From: AP-15 sp963789025
GTDB lineage: Bacteria > Pseudomonadota > Alphaproteobacteria > ATCC43930 > CGMCC-115725
DNA length: 64,000 bases
NCBI GenBank assembly: GCA_963789025.1
Contig: CAWBIT010000003.1
Span: forward strand, 186,001 to 250,000
Reading direction: 5' to 3'
Both the position numbers and the translations under genes were made by a program. Under the pieces are notes generated by a model, which saw only the letters and a program-made list of their open reading frames with translations, searched no databases and was not told the origin of the DNA. Of this stretch, positions 53,767 to 63,114 are shown one piece after another; position 1 is the stretch's first letter, and each line of letters opens with the position of its first letter.

Positions 53767-56367
53767 ATGACATCGGATAGCGGGCCCGACCGGAAATTCT
53801 GGCAGATCGCGCTGGTCGACCTCGAGCGGCAGCTCGAGGCCAGTCCAAACGGTCTCAGTTCTGCCGAGGCCGCCGCGCGCCTGCTGCGCTATGGCCCCAA
53901 CACCCTGGAAAAGCGGCGGCGTCTGTCCCTGCCGCTCAAATTCCTCAGTCGGTTCCGCAACCCGCTCGTGATCATTCTGCTGGTGGCGGCAGCAATCTCG
54001 GCGCTGACCGGCGATCTCGCCAGCTTCATCATCATTTCCACGATCGTGCTGATGAGCGCGGTGCTCGACACCGTGCAGGAATACCGCGCCGAGCGGGCCG
54101 CCGAATCGCTCAAGGTTTCGGTGGCGCTCACGGAGCGGATCTTGCGCGACGGACAGCAGATCACGGTACCGGGGCAGGATCTCGTCCCTGGCGATGTCGT
54201 GTTGCTGGCCGCCGGGGATCTGGTCCCGGCGGATGGGCGTCTCCTCGAAGCCAGGGATTTTTTCGTCGACGAGGCACTGCTGACGGGCGAGTCCTACCCG
54301 GCAGAGAAGCACGCGCGCGATGAAGGCATCGACAGCCCGGTAGTCGCCGAGGCAACCAACGCCGCCTTCATGGGCAGCTCGGTGATGAACGGCTCGGCCC
54401 GGCTGATGGTCTGCGGCACCGGCCTTGCAACCCAGCTCGGCCAGATCAGCAGCAGCTTGCGGCGAGCGCCGCCGCCCTCCGCCTTGGACCAGGGCACCCA
54501 CAAATTCGGCATGCTGATCGTCCGCTTTACCGAGATCCTGGTGCTGTTTGTGTTGTTGATCAATTTGCTGTTCCACCGGCCCTGGCTTGAGAGCTTTCTG
54601 TTCGCCGTTGCTCTCGCTGTCGGGCTCACGCCCGAGCTCTTGCCGATGATCGTGTCGGTGACGCTCGCGCGCGGTGCCATCCGCATGGCGAAGGCGCAAG
54701 TGATCGTGAAACGGCTCGGCGCGATCCATGACTTGGGCAGCATGGATGTACTGTGCACGGACAAGACGGGCACGCTCACCGAAGCCAAGATTGCGCTCGC
54801 GCGTAAGGTCGGGCTATCGGGCGCAGACAGCGAGCGCGTGCTCGACCTGGCCTGGCTAAACAGCCATTTCCAGGCCGGACTGAGGAACCCGCTCGATACG
54901 GCGATCCTCGAATCCGGCCCGGCGCGCGGTGCGGGCTGGGCCAAGATCGATGAGGTGCCGTTCGACTTTCAACGCCGCCGCGTTTCGGTGCTCGTCGAGC
55001 ACGAGGGCCGCCGCCTGCTGATCACCAAGGGCGCGCCCGAAGATGTCGTCAAGCTCGCCAGCCGGTATGAAGAGCCCAGCAAACTCGAGCTTCTGCCGCT
55101 CGACGAGGCGGCGCGGGTCCGCGCTGCGAAAGTTTTCGAGGGGCTCAGCGCGGACGGATTTCGCGCACTCGGCGTCGCCTGGCGCGAGCTCGAGCCCGAC
55201 CGTACAGGGGCAACGATAGCCGACGAACGAGATTTGGTTTTTGCCGGTTTCGTCGTCTTCTTCGACCCACCGAAGACAAGCGCGGGGGCGGCCATCGCCG
55301 CGCTTGGGGCCAAGGGTGTCGGCGTCAAGATCCTCAGCGGCGACAACGAGCGCGTGACGCAGCATGTCTGCGCCGAACTCGGCATTCCGATCACCGGGGT
55401 GCTGACCGGCACCGAGATCGAAGCGCTCAGCGACGAAGCGCTCGCCGCGCGGCTCGAAGAGACGAACCTGTTCTGCCGGGTCACGCCCGCTCAGAAGAAC
55501 CGCATCATTCTTGGGTTGCGGCACCGCGGCCATGTCGTCGGCTTTCTCGGCGACGGCATCAACGACGCGCCATCGCTGCACACCTCCGACGTGGGCATCT
55601 CGGTCGATAGCGCGGTCGATGTCGCCAAGGACGCGGCCGACATCATTTTGCTGCAACAGGATCTTGGCGTGCTCGAGCGCGGCGTCACCGAAGGGCGCCG
55701 CGCCTTTGGCAATATCATGAAATTCATCATGATGGCTATGAGCTCGAATTTCGGGAACATGTTCTCGATGGCCGGGGCGACGCTGATCCTGCCGTTCCTG
55801 CCGATGCTGCCGGTGCAGATATTGCTCAACAACCTGCTCTACGCCGTCTCGGAGATGCCGATCCCGCTGGACGAGGTCGACAGCGAGATCACGGAGAAGC
55901 CCGAGCATTGGGACATGCGCTTCATCCGCAACTTCATGCTGGTGATGGGGCCGGTGAGTTCGATTTTCGACTTTCTGACATTTGGCCTGCTGCTGCTGGT
56001 GTTCCACGCCAATGAAGAGCTTTTCCAGACCGGCTGGTTCATCGAGTCACTCGCCACCCAGGTGCTGGTCATCTTCGTGCTGCGCACGCGGCGCAATCCG
56101 CTGCGCAGCCGCCCGCATCCCCTCCTCGCCACCACCTCCGTTGCGGTGGTCGTGCTTGCAGTTGTGCTGCCGTTCACGCCGCTGGGAATGTGGTTTGGCT
56201 TTGCTCCGCCATCTCCCGCCTTCCTCTTTGCGATTGCGGGGCTGACCGTCAGCTACCTGCTGCTCGCCCAGGGCGCGAAATGGGCGTTTTACCGTCTGTG
56301 GCAGCCGGCCGGTATCGCGCCCGCGCCCTTGATGCGAGCGCATCTGCCGCTGATCGAACGATCGTGA
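53767..56367 (+). CDS. P-type ATPase, magnesium-importing (MgtA/MgtB) type
   Basis: The 866-residue protein has the phosphorylation motif CTDKTGTLTE (Asp332), the TGES actuator motif (DEALLTGESYPAEK), the nucleotide-domain KGAPEDV and the hinge GDGINDAPSLHTSDVGISVD. Its length, the membrane motif LAVGLTPELLPMIVSVTLAR and the C-terminal helix set fit type IIIB Mg2+ ATPases, which import Mg2+ with ATP. GGAGGG precedes the ATG at 53767. No MgtC or Mg2+ leader peptide was noticed. Confidence 0.9.
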   Translation: MTSDSGPDRKFWQIALVDLERQLEASPNGLSSAEAAARLLRYGPNTLEKRRRLSLPLKFLSRFRNPLVIILLVAAAISALTGDLASFIIISTIVLMSAVLDTVQEYRAERAAESLKVSVALTERILRDGQQITVPGQDLVPGDVVLLAAGDLVPADGRLLEARDFFVDEALLTGESYPAEKHARDEGIDSPVVAEATNAAFMGSSVMNGSARLMVCGTGLATQLGQISSSLRRAPPPSALDQGTHKFGMLIVRFTEILVLFVLLINLLFHRPWLESFLFAVALAVGLTPELLPMIVSVTLARGAIRMAKAQVIVKRLGAIHDLGSMDVLCTDKTGTLTEAKIALARKVGLSGADSERVLDLAWLNSHFQAGLRNPLDTAILESGPARGAGWAKIDEVPFDFQRRRVSVLVEHEGRRLLITKGAPEDVVKLASRYEEPSKLELLPLDEAARVRAAKVFEGLSADGFRALGVAWRELEPDRTGATIADERDLVFAGFVVFFDPPKTSAGAAIAALGAKGVGVKILSGDNERVTQHVCAELGIPITGVLTGTEIEALSDEALAARLEETNLFCRVTPAQKNRIILGLRHRGHVVGFLGDGINDAPSLHTSDVGISVDSAVDVAKDAADIILLQQDLGVLERGVTEGRRAFGNIMKFIMMAMSSNFGNMFSMAGATLILPFLPMLPVQILLNNLLYAVSEMPIPLDEVDSEITEKPEHWDMRFIRNFMLVMGPVSSIFDFLTFGLLLLVFHANEELFQTGWFIESLATQVLVIFVLRTRRNPLRSRPHPLLATTSVAVVVLAVVLPFTPLGMWFGFAPPSPAFLFAIAGLTVSYLLLAQGAKWAFYRLWQPAGIAPAPLMRAHLPLIERS

Positions 56368-56532
56368 CCCGCCCGACGCGATCAACGGCGCATCGCTCTG
56401 GCCGCGGCGACGATATGCGCGTCGGTGACGCGGTATTCGTCATCCGGCGACGTAACCTGACAATCCCTGGCGCGAGAAAGAGGGGCGCCTCCGCCAGTGG
56501 GCGGACTTCGGCACCTGACAGATTAGAGCCGC

Positions 56533-56622
56533 TCACGAATACAGGCGATAAAGCCCGTACACAACGACCATGATCACGATCAAAACTGGAATGACAATCG
56601 GAGGAACCAGCCAAGAACCCAT
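56533..56622 (-). CDS. One-helix mini-protein (29 aa)
   Basis: MGSWLVPPIVIPVLIVIMVV followed by VYGLYRLYS is a single membrane helix with an aromatic-basic end. AAAGGTGGACGAA before the ATG is a good ribosome binding site. It converges with the Mg2+ ATPase gene. It may be a regulator of a membrane protein, or a stress mini-protein like those at 40431 and 40615. Confidence 0.45.
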   Translation of the reverse strand: MGSWLVPPIVIPVLIVIMVVVYGLYRLYS

Positions 56623-56670
56623 TTCGTCCACCTTTCTAATGCCGGGCGGAAGTCGTGGCTCCGGGGAGCG

Positions 56671-56745
56671 ATGCTAAAACTCGACACGGGCGACGAAAAG
56701 CGTTCCATCGTCGAGCGATTGCTCGGCGAAGCCAAGAGGGACCTA
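56671..56745 (+). pseudogene. Gene start cut by an IS630 end
   Basis: After GGGGAGCG the codons read MLKLDTGDEKRSIVERLLGE and AKRDL, then enter the IS630 terminal repeat and stop at 56760. The remaining gene is missing. The product is unknown. Confidence 0.45.
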
Positions 56746-56774
56746 GTGTCCTGTCTCTAAAATGGAGTTACAAA
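56744..56774 (+). repeat. Solo IS630 terminal repeat
   Basis: TAGTGTCCTGTCTCTAAAAT followed by GGAGTTACAA agrees at about 27 of 30 positions with the transposase-proximal end of the IS630 copy at 61022-62198, in inverted orientation. No transposase follows it, so the rest of that copy is deleted. Confidence 0.7.
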
Positions 56775-56799
56775 TCCGTCATACGAATGATATCATGGG

Positions 56800-57167
56800 C
56801 GTGCCGATTGGCGGAGGAGATGCGCACGACCGATCCCGATACGCAGCCGACCGCCGGCTTCAAGGCGATCATGCGCGAGGCCGCAGAAACGCGCAGCTAT
56901 GCCGCCACGCTTTCGGTCCTCGTTGTGGCAGAGTGGCTCTATCTCGACTGGGGTTCCCGCGCGCCGAAGCCGCTGCCGGTCAATTTCGTGCACGCCGAGT
57001 GGATCACGCTGCACGACAATCCGGGGTTTCGCGGCTTCGTCGATTTCCTGCGCGCGGAGTTGGACCGCATCGGCCCCGCGCAAGAGGATCTGTGCCGCGA
57101 CTTTTTCCAGCGGGCCGTCGCCCTCGAACTCTCCTTCTTCGAAGCCGCCTACCCCGACCGGACCTGA
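56800..57167 (+). pseudogene. TenA-family protein, C-terminal half
   Basis: The frame matches the C-terminal half of TenA/thiaminase-II proteins: ETRSYAATLSVLVVAEWLYL, DWGSRAPKPLPVNFVHAEWI, TLHDNPGFRGFVDFLRAELD and FFQRAVALELSFFEAAY. About 90-110 N-terminal residues are missing; upstream is IS630 end sequence. TenA enzymes salvage thiamine pyrimidine. The fragment lacks part of the active site. Confidence 0.65.
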
Positions 57168-57207
57168 CATGGACGTTTTCGACCGCGTGAAGGCCCCGAG
57201 CCAGAGA

Positions 57208-57241
57208 GGGACCGAGGGTTCGAATCTCGCTTCCTCCAGCA
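57208..57241 (+). repeat. tRNA 3'-end-like sequence at the border of element copy C
   Basis: GGTTCGAATCTCGCTTCCTC has the T-loop consensus and an acceptor-like 3' strand followed by CAGCA, but no 5' half of a tRNA. It matches 18261-18291 and occupies the same place relative to the element. It directly follows the TenA fragment. Confidence 0.6.
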
Positions 57242-57507
57242 GACAGTCCGTCTCTCTCCCGCAGCCACTTTCGAGCGTCAAAAACCCGGGCTTTCCCCGC
57301 AGGTGTGCGAGGCTCGCTTGACGACGGGGTCAGCAGAGACGCAGCAGGCTTTCCATTGCGCGCCAACCGGCGGGTATATCTCTGTCGGGCCACATTCCAG
57401 TACCGCAGTGCCCGCCAATGGGGTCGGCGATAATGCCACGACGGTCCACACGAAATCAGGAGCTGCCGGGGCTTAACGTACGAAAGATATTTGAACCCGG
57501 ATCGGGC

Positions 57508-59232
57508 TTAAGCAAAGCCGAGCGCGATCCGCTGATCGGGCCAGGCAAGCGGCAGACGTGAGTGCTCGAGGAGCTTCTCTGCCGTTAAATCGGGCGGCTG
57601 CCGCCGATCGAGGATCGCCTCGGTGATATCCGGCGCGAGATAGCTGAGGCGGACGAGCCGCGTGAAATAGGACCGGCTGACCCCTTCCCGGTCGGCGAGC
57701 GCGGCAAACGGAACACCTTCGCCCTGGGCGAGTGTCGCGTTGAAGCGGCGCGCCCTGAGGAGCAACTTGATCAATCGCGCGTCAGGTTTCGCGGCAAACG
57801 AATCCGTCCCGTAGATCACCATTCTGATCTTCCGCCCGGAACGGCGTAGCCGCGCCGGTACGGACAGAAGCTCAATTTCGTCGTCATTCACGCTTTGCGA
57901 TGGTGTGGCGGGTAGATCGAGTAGCGCACCCAGGCGAAGCGGGCGGAGATGGATGTCGATCTGGTCGACCTTCACCTCGACCCGTTTGATCAGGGCAGCG
58001 AGGACAGCACGCTTGCGTGCCACCGGCAGCTCGGGCCAGCACTTGCCGATGTCTGCAGCCCGCGCGATAAGCCGCTGCTGCATTGATGAGTTGGGGAGCC
58101 ATGCGGCAGTCGATTTGTAAATGCCGCCTCGATCGAGAAGCCACACCTGCACTTGGCTGCTTACGAGATGCTCGATCTCCGCGGCCGGGATCCGCAGCCC
58201 GGCGGAGGTCTCGGTCCGATCTTTCGTGATCAACGAGCCTGAGACATAGTAGCGATAATGCGTGCCCATCTTTACCGCATGGCTCGGCGTCATCCGATTG
58301 CCGTCGCCATCAAACAGCATGCCGGCAAGGAGGCTGGGTTGGTGATTTCGTGTGCCCGAGTTCCGCTCGGCGACGTTGCTGGCATGCTGAGCCTGGACCG
58401 CGTCCCACAACGGCTGACCGATGATCGGCGTGTGTTCGCCGGGATGGAATTGGCCCTTGTGAACGATCTCGCCGAGATAGGTGCGGTTCTGCAGCATCAG
58501 GTAGAGCGCGCCGCGCGAGAACGACTTGCCGCCGACGAGTCGCCCGGAAGCGCTCGTCCACGACTTACTTTTGATCCCGCGCGCTTCGAGCTCCGACTTT
58601 AATAAACGGACTGAGCCGAGTTCGGCATAGCGGCGGAAAACCAAACGAACGGTATCCGCCTCGCCGTCGATCGTGACGAGCTTGTGATCTTGCACTCCAT
58701 ACCCGAGCGGCGGTACGCCACCCATCCACATCCCCTTCCGTTTCGAGGCGGCGATCTTGTCGCGGATGCGCTCCCCGATGACCTCGCGCTCGAACTGCGC
58801 GAAGGACAACAGAACGTTGAGGGTCAACCTCCCCATCGAGGTCGTGGTGTTGAACTGTTGCGTGACCGAAACAAAGGACGCGCCTTTGGCGTCGAGCACC
58901 TCGACGATCTTTGCAAAATCGGCGAGCGAGCGGGTCAGCCGGTCGATCTTGTAGACGACCACCGTGTCGACCCGCCTCGCCGCGAGGTCGGCGAGCAGCC
59001 GCTGCAGAGCGGGCCGCTCCATCGTCGCGCCGGAGAACCCGCCGTCATCATAAGCCGCGCGTAGGCATACCCAGCCTTCGTGCCGTTGGCTGTTGATGAA
59101 GGCCTCGCAGGCCTCGCGCTGCGCCTGCAGCGAATTGAACTCCTGCTCGAGCCCCTCCTCGGACGATTTACGGGTGTAGATCGCACAGCGGACGGTTCCG
59201 CTCCGCCGTGTTGTGGTTCCTGGTTTTTTCAT
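57508..59232 (-). CDS. Large serine recombinase
   Basis: The 574-residue protein is a close homologue of the one at 18558. It has the nucleophile in YTRKSSEEG, DDGGFSGATMERPALQRLL, VVYKIDRLTRSLADFAKIVE, the recombinase domain (GMWMGGVPPLGYGVQDHKLV, RGALYLMLQNRTYLGEIVHK) and the helix-turn-helix-like end (GVSRSYFTRLVRLSYLAPDI). It is intact and should be able to cut and rejoin attachment sites. Confidence 0.9.
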   Translation of the reverse strand: MKKPGTTTRRSGTVRCAIYTRKSSEEGLEQEFNSLQAQREACEAFINSQRHEGWVCLRAAYDDGGFSGATMERPALQRLLADLAARRVDTVVVYKIDRLTRSLADFAKIVEVLDAKGASFVSVTQQFNTTTSMGRLTLNVLLSFAQFEREVIGERIRDKIAASKRKGMWMGGVPPLGYGVQDHKLVTIDGEADTVRLVFRRYAELGSVRLLKSELEARGIKSKSWTSASGRLVGGKSFSRGALYLMLQNRTYLGEIVHKGQFHPGEHTPIIGQPLWDAVQAQHASNVAERNSGTRNHQPSLLAGMLFDGDGNRMTPSHAVKMGTHYRYYVSGSLITKDRTETSAGLRIPAAEIEHLVSSQVQVWLLDRGGIYKSTAAWLPNSSMQQRLIARAADIGKCWPELPVARKRAVLAALIKRVEVKVDQIDIHLRPLRLGALLDLPATPSQSVNDDEIELLSVPARLRRSGRKIRMVIYGTDSFAAKPDARLIKLLLRARRFNATLAQGEGVPFAALADREGVSRSYFTRLVRLSYLAPDITEAILDRRQPPDLTAEKLLEHSRLPLAWPDQRIALGFA

Positions 59233-59248
59233 TGGCTGGCCTCAGCGA

Positions 59249-59791
59249 CTAGAATGCACGCGCTCGCTTGATCAGGCCAAAGAACCGCGGGCCCGACCAA
59301 TGTGCCCCGGTAATCCGCTCCGCAATCACGCTCAGCGAGCGATAGCGCTGGCCCTCGTATTCGAACTCTTCCTCGCCCACAAGGACGGTATGGGTGTGTC
59401 CGCGCCACTGCCGCACCAAAGTCGCGCCGGTCTTCAGCATTCCGCCGGGGTCGAAAGAACGAGCGCCTTTCTCGAACTCTGCCGCCAAAATCCGCAAGCG
59501 GCGCTGCAAGGCGGAGGTCGCGCCGCCATGGGCGCGCTGTTGCAGCTTGTCGACGACACCCCTGATGATCAGATCGCGACTGAGGCCCAGAGGCGGTCCG
59601 GTGTGATGCAATGTCCGCCAAGCATGCCGCAGCTCCTGCGTCGACCGATTGACCAGCCCGGCAATCTCGCAATCAAACGCAGGGCGGTCCGGATTTCGAG
59701 GCCGGTCCTTCCGGCCGCCGTTTGCACCGAGACCGGAGGACGACTCGCCAGAGTGCTGGCGAGCCGAAGTGTCGTGGACTGGAAGTTTCAT
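59249..59791 (-). CDS. DUF2924-family protein
   Basis: The 180-residue homologue of the protein at 20295 has ELRHAWRTLHHTGPPLGLSR, KTGATLVRQWRGHTHTVLVG and ITGAHWSGPRFFGLIKRA. Its ATG overlaps the DUF3489 stop codon (ATGA), and it lies 16 bp before the recombinase gene. A longer upstream frame is a shadow. Confidence 0.8.
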   Translation of the reverse strand: MKLPVHDTSARQHSGESSSGLGANGGRKDRPRNPDRPAFDCEIAGLVNRSTQELRHAWRTLHHTGPPLGLSRDLIIRGVVDKLQQRAHGGATSALQRRLRILAAEFEKGARSFDPGGMLKTGATLVRQWRGHTHTVLVGEEEFEYEGQRYRSLSVIAERITGAHWSGPRFFGLIKRARAF

Positions 59792-60258
59792 AGGTTCGCC
59801 GGCTCGGCGATGCGGTACACCCGGCCGCGCTCCTCTTTCGCCGAGGCAAGCGTGAGCCCGAGCTTTTTCTTCAGGGTTCCCGAGAAGACGCCGCGCACCG
59901 TATGACGCTGCCAGCCGGTCACGCTCGCCACCTCGTCGACCGTCGCCCCTTCGGGCAGACGCAGCATCGCAATCACCACATCCTGCTTCGAGGGGGGCTT
60001 CGGGTCGGGTTGCGGCTCGGGGTCGGGCAAGGCCTCGATTGCCGACCACAGCTGATCGATCAGCGCGTCGCGGTTGCCAACTTTCTTTCGCTTTTCGACA
60101 CCGGGCAGAGCGTTCCACAGCGCCAGCAACCGCTTGGCGCTGAGTGGGGCCGCGCGCAGTTCCTCGTTCGATGCAACGGCAATCTCGCCGTTGTTGACTG
60201 CTGCAGGCGCCGTGCGGCACAGGGTGATCCCGTCATTGCCAATGATATAGACGCGCAT
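59788..60258 (-). CDS. DUF3489-family protein
   Basis: The 156-residue homologue of the protein at 20828 has RVYIIGNDGITLCRTAPAAV, SAKRLLALWNALPGVEKRKK and the C-terminal winged-helix-like part EGATVDEVASVTGWQRHTVR. The ATG at 60258 corresponds to the start of copy B; AGTGGGTGCTCC-type leader sequence precedes it. It is the first gene of the operon. Confidence 0.8.
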   Translation of the reverse strand: MRVYIIGNDGITLCRTAPAAVNNGEIAVASNEELRAAPLSAKRLLALWNALPGVEKRKKVGNRDALIDQLWSAIEALPDPEPQPDPKPPSKQDVVIAMLRLPEGATVDEVASVTGWQRHTVRGVFSGTLKKKLGLTLASAKEERGRVYRIAEPANL

Positions 60259-60400
60259 GAGTGGGTGCTCCTGATAGACCCGGCGGCGGTTCCGCCGTGA
60301 CCCCACTCACGCTCTCTTCGCCGACCAAAGCCAGTCTATTCCCGATAATCTTGTGGCGTTGTTTGGCCGGATCCGAGCATGGAATTACTCAGCCGAGACC
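60259..60400 (-). promoter_or_regulatory. Conserved leader of the DUF3489 element, copy C
   Basis: It is nearly identical to the leader of copy B over CCCACTCACGCTCTCTTCGC and the following ~70 bp, and related to that of copy A. It is presumably the operon promoter. Confidence 0.5.
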
Positions 60401-60683
60401 GCACGATCTGCGGTGGGTTGTTCGCCGCGCAGCGGGTCCGAAACCGTTGCCTCACAAGCCGAACACTCTTGTCATCCGGCGAGCAGGTTACGGAGCTTTA
60501 GGTCGGCTCGATCGAGTTCGGGAGTCCGCTTCTTGAGGTTGACTCCACCAGCATCGGCCCAAACCTCTGCGTCTAAAATTCTAGGCTTCCTGTGAGATCG
60601 CGCACGACGAGCACCTGCCTCGAATGGCGGGATGCGACCGCACGGGAAACCGGATTGAGCTAAACCGCGGGCCGGCCCGCCGG

Positions 60684-60917
60684 CTAGGGGAATGCACCGC
60701 GCGCGGCGATTACCGCGCCGAGCTGACGCTTATCGACCTTCACCAGCTCTGGGTGTTGCGCGGCGAGGAGAACCTGGCTCGGATCCTGAACCATTCTGTC
60801 GGAGAGCGGGCCGCAGTAATGTTCACCACGGATCGAAGCCAGCCACCAATGTACGCCAGTGGCATGGAACTGTCGCAAGGCGAGATCCTCGTATTCGGTT
60901 TGGGTTCGGTCGGACAT
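60684..60917 (-). CDS. Hypothetical protein (77 aa)
   Basis: The frame MSDRTQTEYEDLALRQFHAT, GVHWWLASIRGEHYCGPLSD, RMVQDPSQVLLAAQHPELVK ending VDKRQLGAVIAARGAFP has a natural composition. CGAGG lies before the ATG. The family is not recognised. It lies between element copy C and IS630. Confidence 0.5.
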   Translation of the reverse strand: MSDRTQTEYEDLALRQFHATGVHWWLASIRGEHYCGPLSDRMVQDPSQVLLAAQHPELVKVDKRQLGAVIAARGAFP

Positions 60918-61020
60918 CAACGGACCTCGGCGGGATGTCAATGGGGTGCCATGTCCTTGACCCACGAGGATCTTGCCGCCGCCGGACAGGCGATCATCGG
61001 TCGCGAGGTGATCGCACCAT

Positions 61021-62122
61021 CTAATGTGCCGTCTCTGAAATCGCATTACTTTCTGGTTGGAGCGCGGCGAGCGTCTGTCTGGCAGCATCGATCTTGCGCA
61101 GGATGTCTTCGCCCTTGGCTTTCCACACGTAGCGCCGCGGATTGTCGTTGCGTGCCGCCAGGAAGGCGATGATGGCGTCGGCCAGTTCTCGGGTCGACGC
61201 GAAGCTCTTCTCGGTAATGAACTCGGTGAGGTCACGGAAGAAGCGCTCGACCAAATTCATCCACGATGACGAGGTCGGTGTGTAATGCATGTGAAAGCGG
61301 GCGTGGCGCTCGAGCCATCGCATGACCGCGGGATGTTTATGGGTGGCGTAATTGTCGGCGATGATGTGGATGTCGAGATCGGCCGGGGTCTCCTCATCGA
61401 TGGTTTTGAGGAAGGCCAGCCACTCCTGATGGCGATGACGCGCGGCCAGACGGGTGATCAGCTTGCCCTCGAGATAATTGAGCGCGGCAAACAGGGTCAG
61501 CGTGCCATGTCGCACGTAATCGTGGGTCTTGGTGCGAATGTGGCCGATCCCCAGCGGCAAACCCGGTTGCGTGCGCTCCAAGGCCTGGCCTTGTGATTTC
61601 TCGTCGCAGCACAGCACCAGCGCCTTCTCCGGCGGGTTGAGATACAGCCCGATGACGTCCCAGAACTTCTCTTCAAAGCGCGTGTCGTTCGACAGTTTGA
61701 AGGTGCGCGAGAGATGCGGCCTGATGTCACTGGCCGCCCACAGGCGCTGCACGCTGGCCGGCGAGATCCCGGCGGCGCGGGCCATCGTGCGGCAAACTCC
61801 ACCGCCCCAGATGGGGCGGCGGCGTCACCGCTTGCTCCACCACCTGCTGCACCGCCGCCTGTGGCAGCCATGGCTTGCGCCCGCGCCCGGCACGATCGTT
61901 CAACCCGTCCAGCCGGTGCAGTGCAAAGCGCCCGACCCAACGGTTCACGGCGAGGCGCGAGATCCCCAGCTGCTCGGCGATGCGCTGTTGGGTTAGACCT
62001 TGCGCACTCAGCAGGATGATCTCAGCCCGCCGACGATCGCGCACCGACACGGTCGTCGCGCGAGCCCGGCGGCCCAGTTCCTCAGCCTCTTCCACAGCTA
62101 ACTCGATCCTTTGACGCGCCAT
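61021..62122 (-). pseudogene. IS630 transposase, frameshifted
   Basis: The first frame has the helix-turn-helix part (GLTQQRIAEQLGISRLAVNR, WVGRFALHRLDGLNDRAGRG) up to PPPHLGRWS. Near 61800 the second frame takes over with RTMARAAGISPASVQRLWAA and holds the DDE residues: LCCDEKSQGQALER, IHIIADNYATHKHP and TSSSWMNLVERFFRDLTEF. One indel separates them; otherwise the protein is complete. Its stop lies in the terminal repeat. Confidence 0.8.
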
Positions 62123-62198
62123 AAGCAATCCCCCAATCGGCGCGCCAGTATACCCACCACCCCACCTCTTGTAACTCCATTTTAGATACGGCACACTA
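61022..62198 (-). mobile_element. IS630-family insertion sequence (copy 2)
   Basis: The ends are inverted repeats flanked by TA: TA-ATGTGCCGTCTCTGAAAT at the left and, read inward from the right, TA-GTGTGCCGTATCTAAAAT. The element is about 1.18 kb and has a transposase with one frameshift. It differs from the IS630 at 13882 in both ends and protein, so it is another subgroup. Confidence 0.8.
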
Positions 62199-62204
62199 AC
62201 ACGT

Positions 62205-62590
62205 ATTGTATCAGACCTCCTCCGCAACTCATGTCGCGGCTGTCGAGCCTGCATGAAGCGGCCGGCCACCTCGCCAAGACCGCTCCCGACATCCTGGCGA
62301 AGCCCGAGGTAGCCCGCGCGATGGAGCAGGCTCTGGTGCACGCGATGATTTCGTGCATGAATAGCGGAGAGGCCGCCGAGATCAGCAGCACCCATCACCG
62401 CCACGCGGCGGTAATGCGGCGATTGGAAGAGCTGCTGGAGGCAAACCCCGATCGGACCCTCTATCTGGATGAACTCTGCGCGGCGGCGGCATCGGACCGC
62501 ACGCTGCGCGCTTGCTGCCACGAGCATCTGGAAATGAGTCCGACGCGCTATTTGTGGCTGCGGCGAATGCATCTGGCCCTAGTGCCGTGA
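62205..62590 (+). pseudogene. AraC-family regulator fragment
   Basis: The frame has part of the regulatory region (LSSLHEAAGHLAKTAPDILA, RAMEQALVHAMISCM) and the first helix-turn-helix of an AraC domain (LYLDELCAAAASDRTLRACC, HEHLEMSPTRYLWLRRMHLA). It stops before the second helix-turn-helix. The N-terminus is cut at the IS630 end. Truncated on both sides, it is inactive. Confidence 0.65.
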
Positions 62591-62626
62591 CCACGGCGCG
62601 GCAGGCGAAATGAACAGGGGCGAGCA

Positions 62627-63055
62627 ATGAGCCGACTTACTGTCGGCTTTTTGAGCGTGCTGTTGGTGGCATCAGCAGCACGGAACTCATTTAGCTGGGG
62701 ATACGTCTCTCACGGCGCCTATGGCGGCGCCACCTATCACGGGTCAATGGGCGCCACCGCTTATCGGGGACCCTACGGAGGGGGCGCCTATCACGGCCCC
62801 GCGGGCGGCACCGCAGTTCGCGGTCCCTATGGCGGAGCCGCCGCTGTCGGTCCTGCGGGTGGCACCGCCTATCGCCCTCCGACGGGCGGTGCCTATTACG
62901 GCGGCACCGCTGTCGTTACCCCGGGCGTTGGGGCCGGCGTCGCGGCAGGGGTAGCGGTTGGCGCCGCGGCCACTTCGGCCGCCGCAGCCTCGGCCTATGC
63001 GGCACAGAGCTACAACTACTATCCGCCCCCTTACTACCGGCCACCTCCGTGGTGA
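62627..63055 (+). CDS. Secreted Gly/Tyr repeat protein (142 aa)
   Basis: After a signal-like start (SRLTVGFLSVLLVASAA) the protein has about ten imperfect units of the form GGxAYxGPxG (GATYHGSMGATAYRGPYGGG and so on). An Ala/Gly-rich hydrophobic segment (GVGAGVAAGVAVGAAATSAA) and a Tyr/Pro tail follow. It is an envelope or surface protein of low complexity. The DNA repeats could change number by slippage. Confidence 0.7.
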   Translation: MSRLTVGFLSVLLVASAARNSFSWGYVSHGAYGGATYHGSMGATAYRGPYGGGAYHGPAGGTAVRGPYGGAAAVGPAGGTAYRPPTGGAYYGGTAVVTPGVGAGVAAGVAVGAAATSAAAASAYAAQSYNYYPPPYYRPPPW

Positions 63056-63114
63056 CAGCCTCGCCACTCTATGGGCAATGCGGGAATTCAAACGAAGGAA
63101 ATGGAGGATAGATA

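Larger units (their letters stand above)
57208..60545 (-). mobile_element. Recombinase element copy C (DUF3489-DUF2924-serine recombinase)
   Basis: It has the same gene order, the same ATGA overlap, the same leader and the same tRNA-like border as copy B. All three genes are open. Divergence between the copies is moderate and spread over the whole length, so they are not a recent duplication. The outer limits are estimates. Confidence 0.55.
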
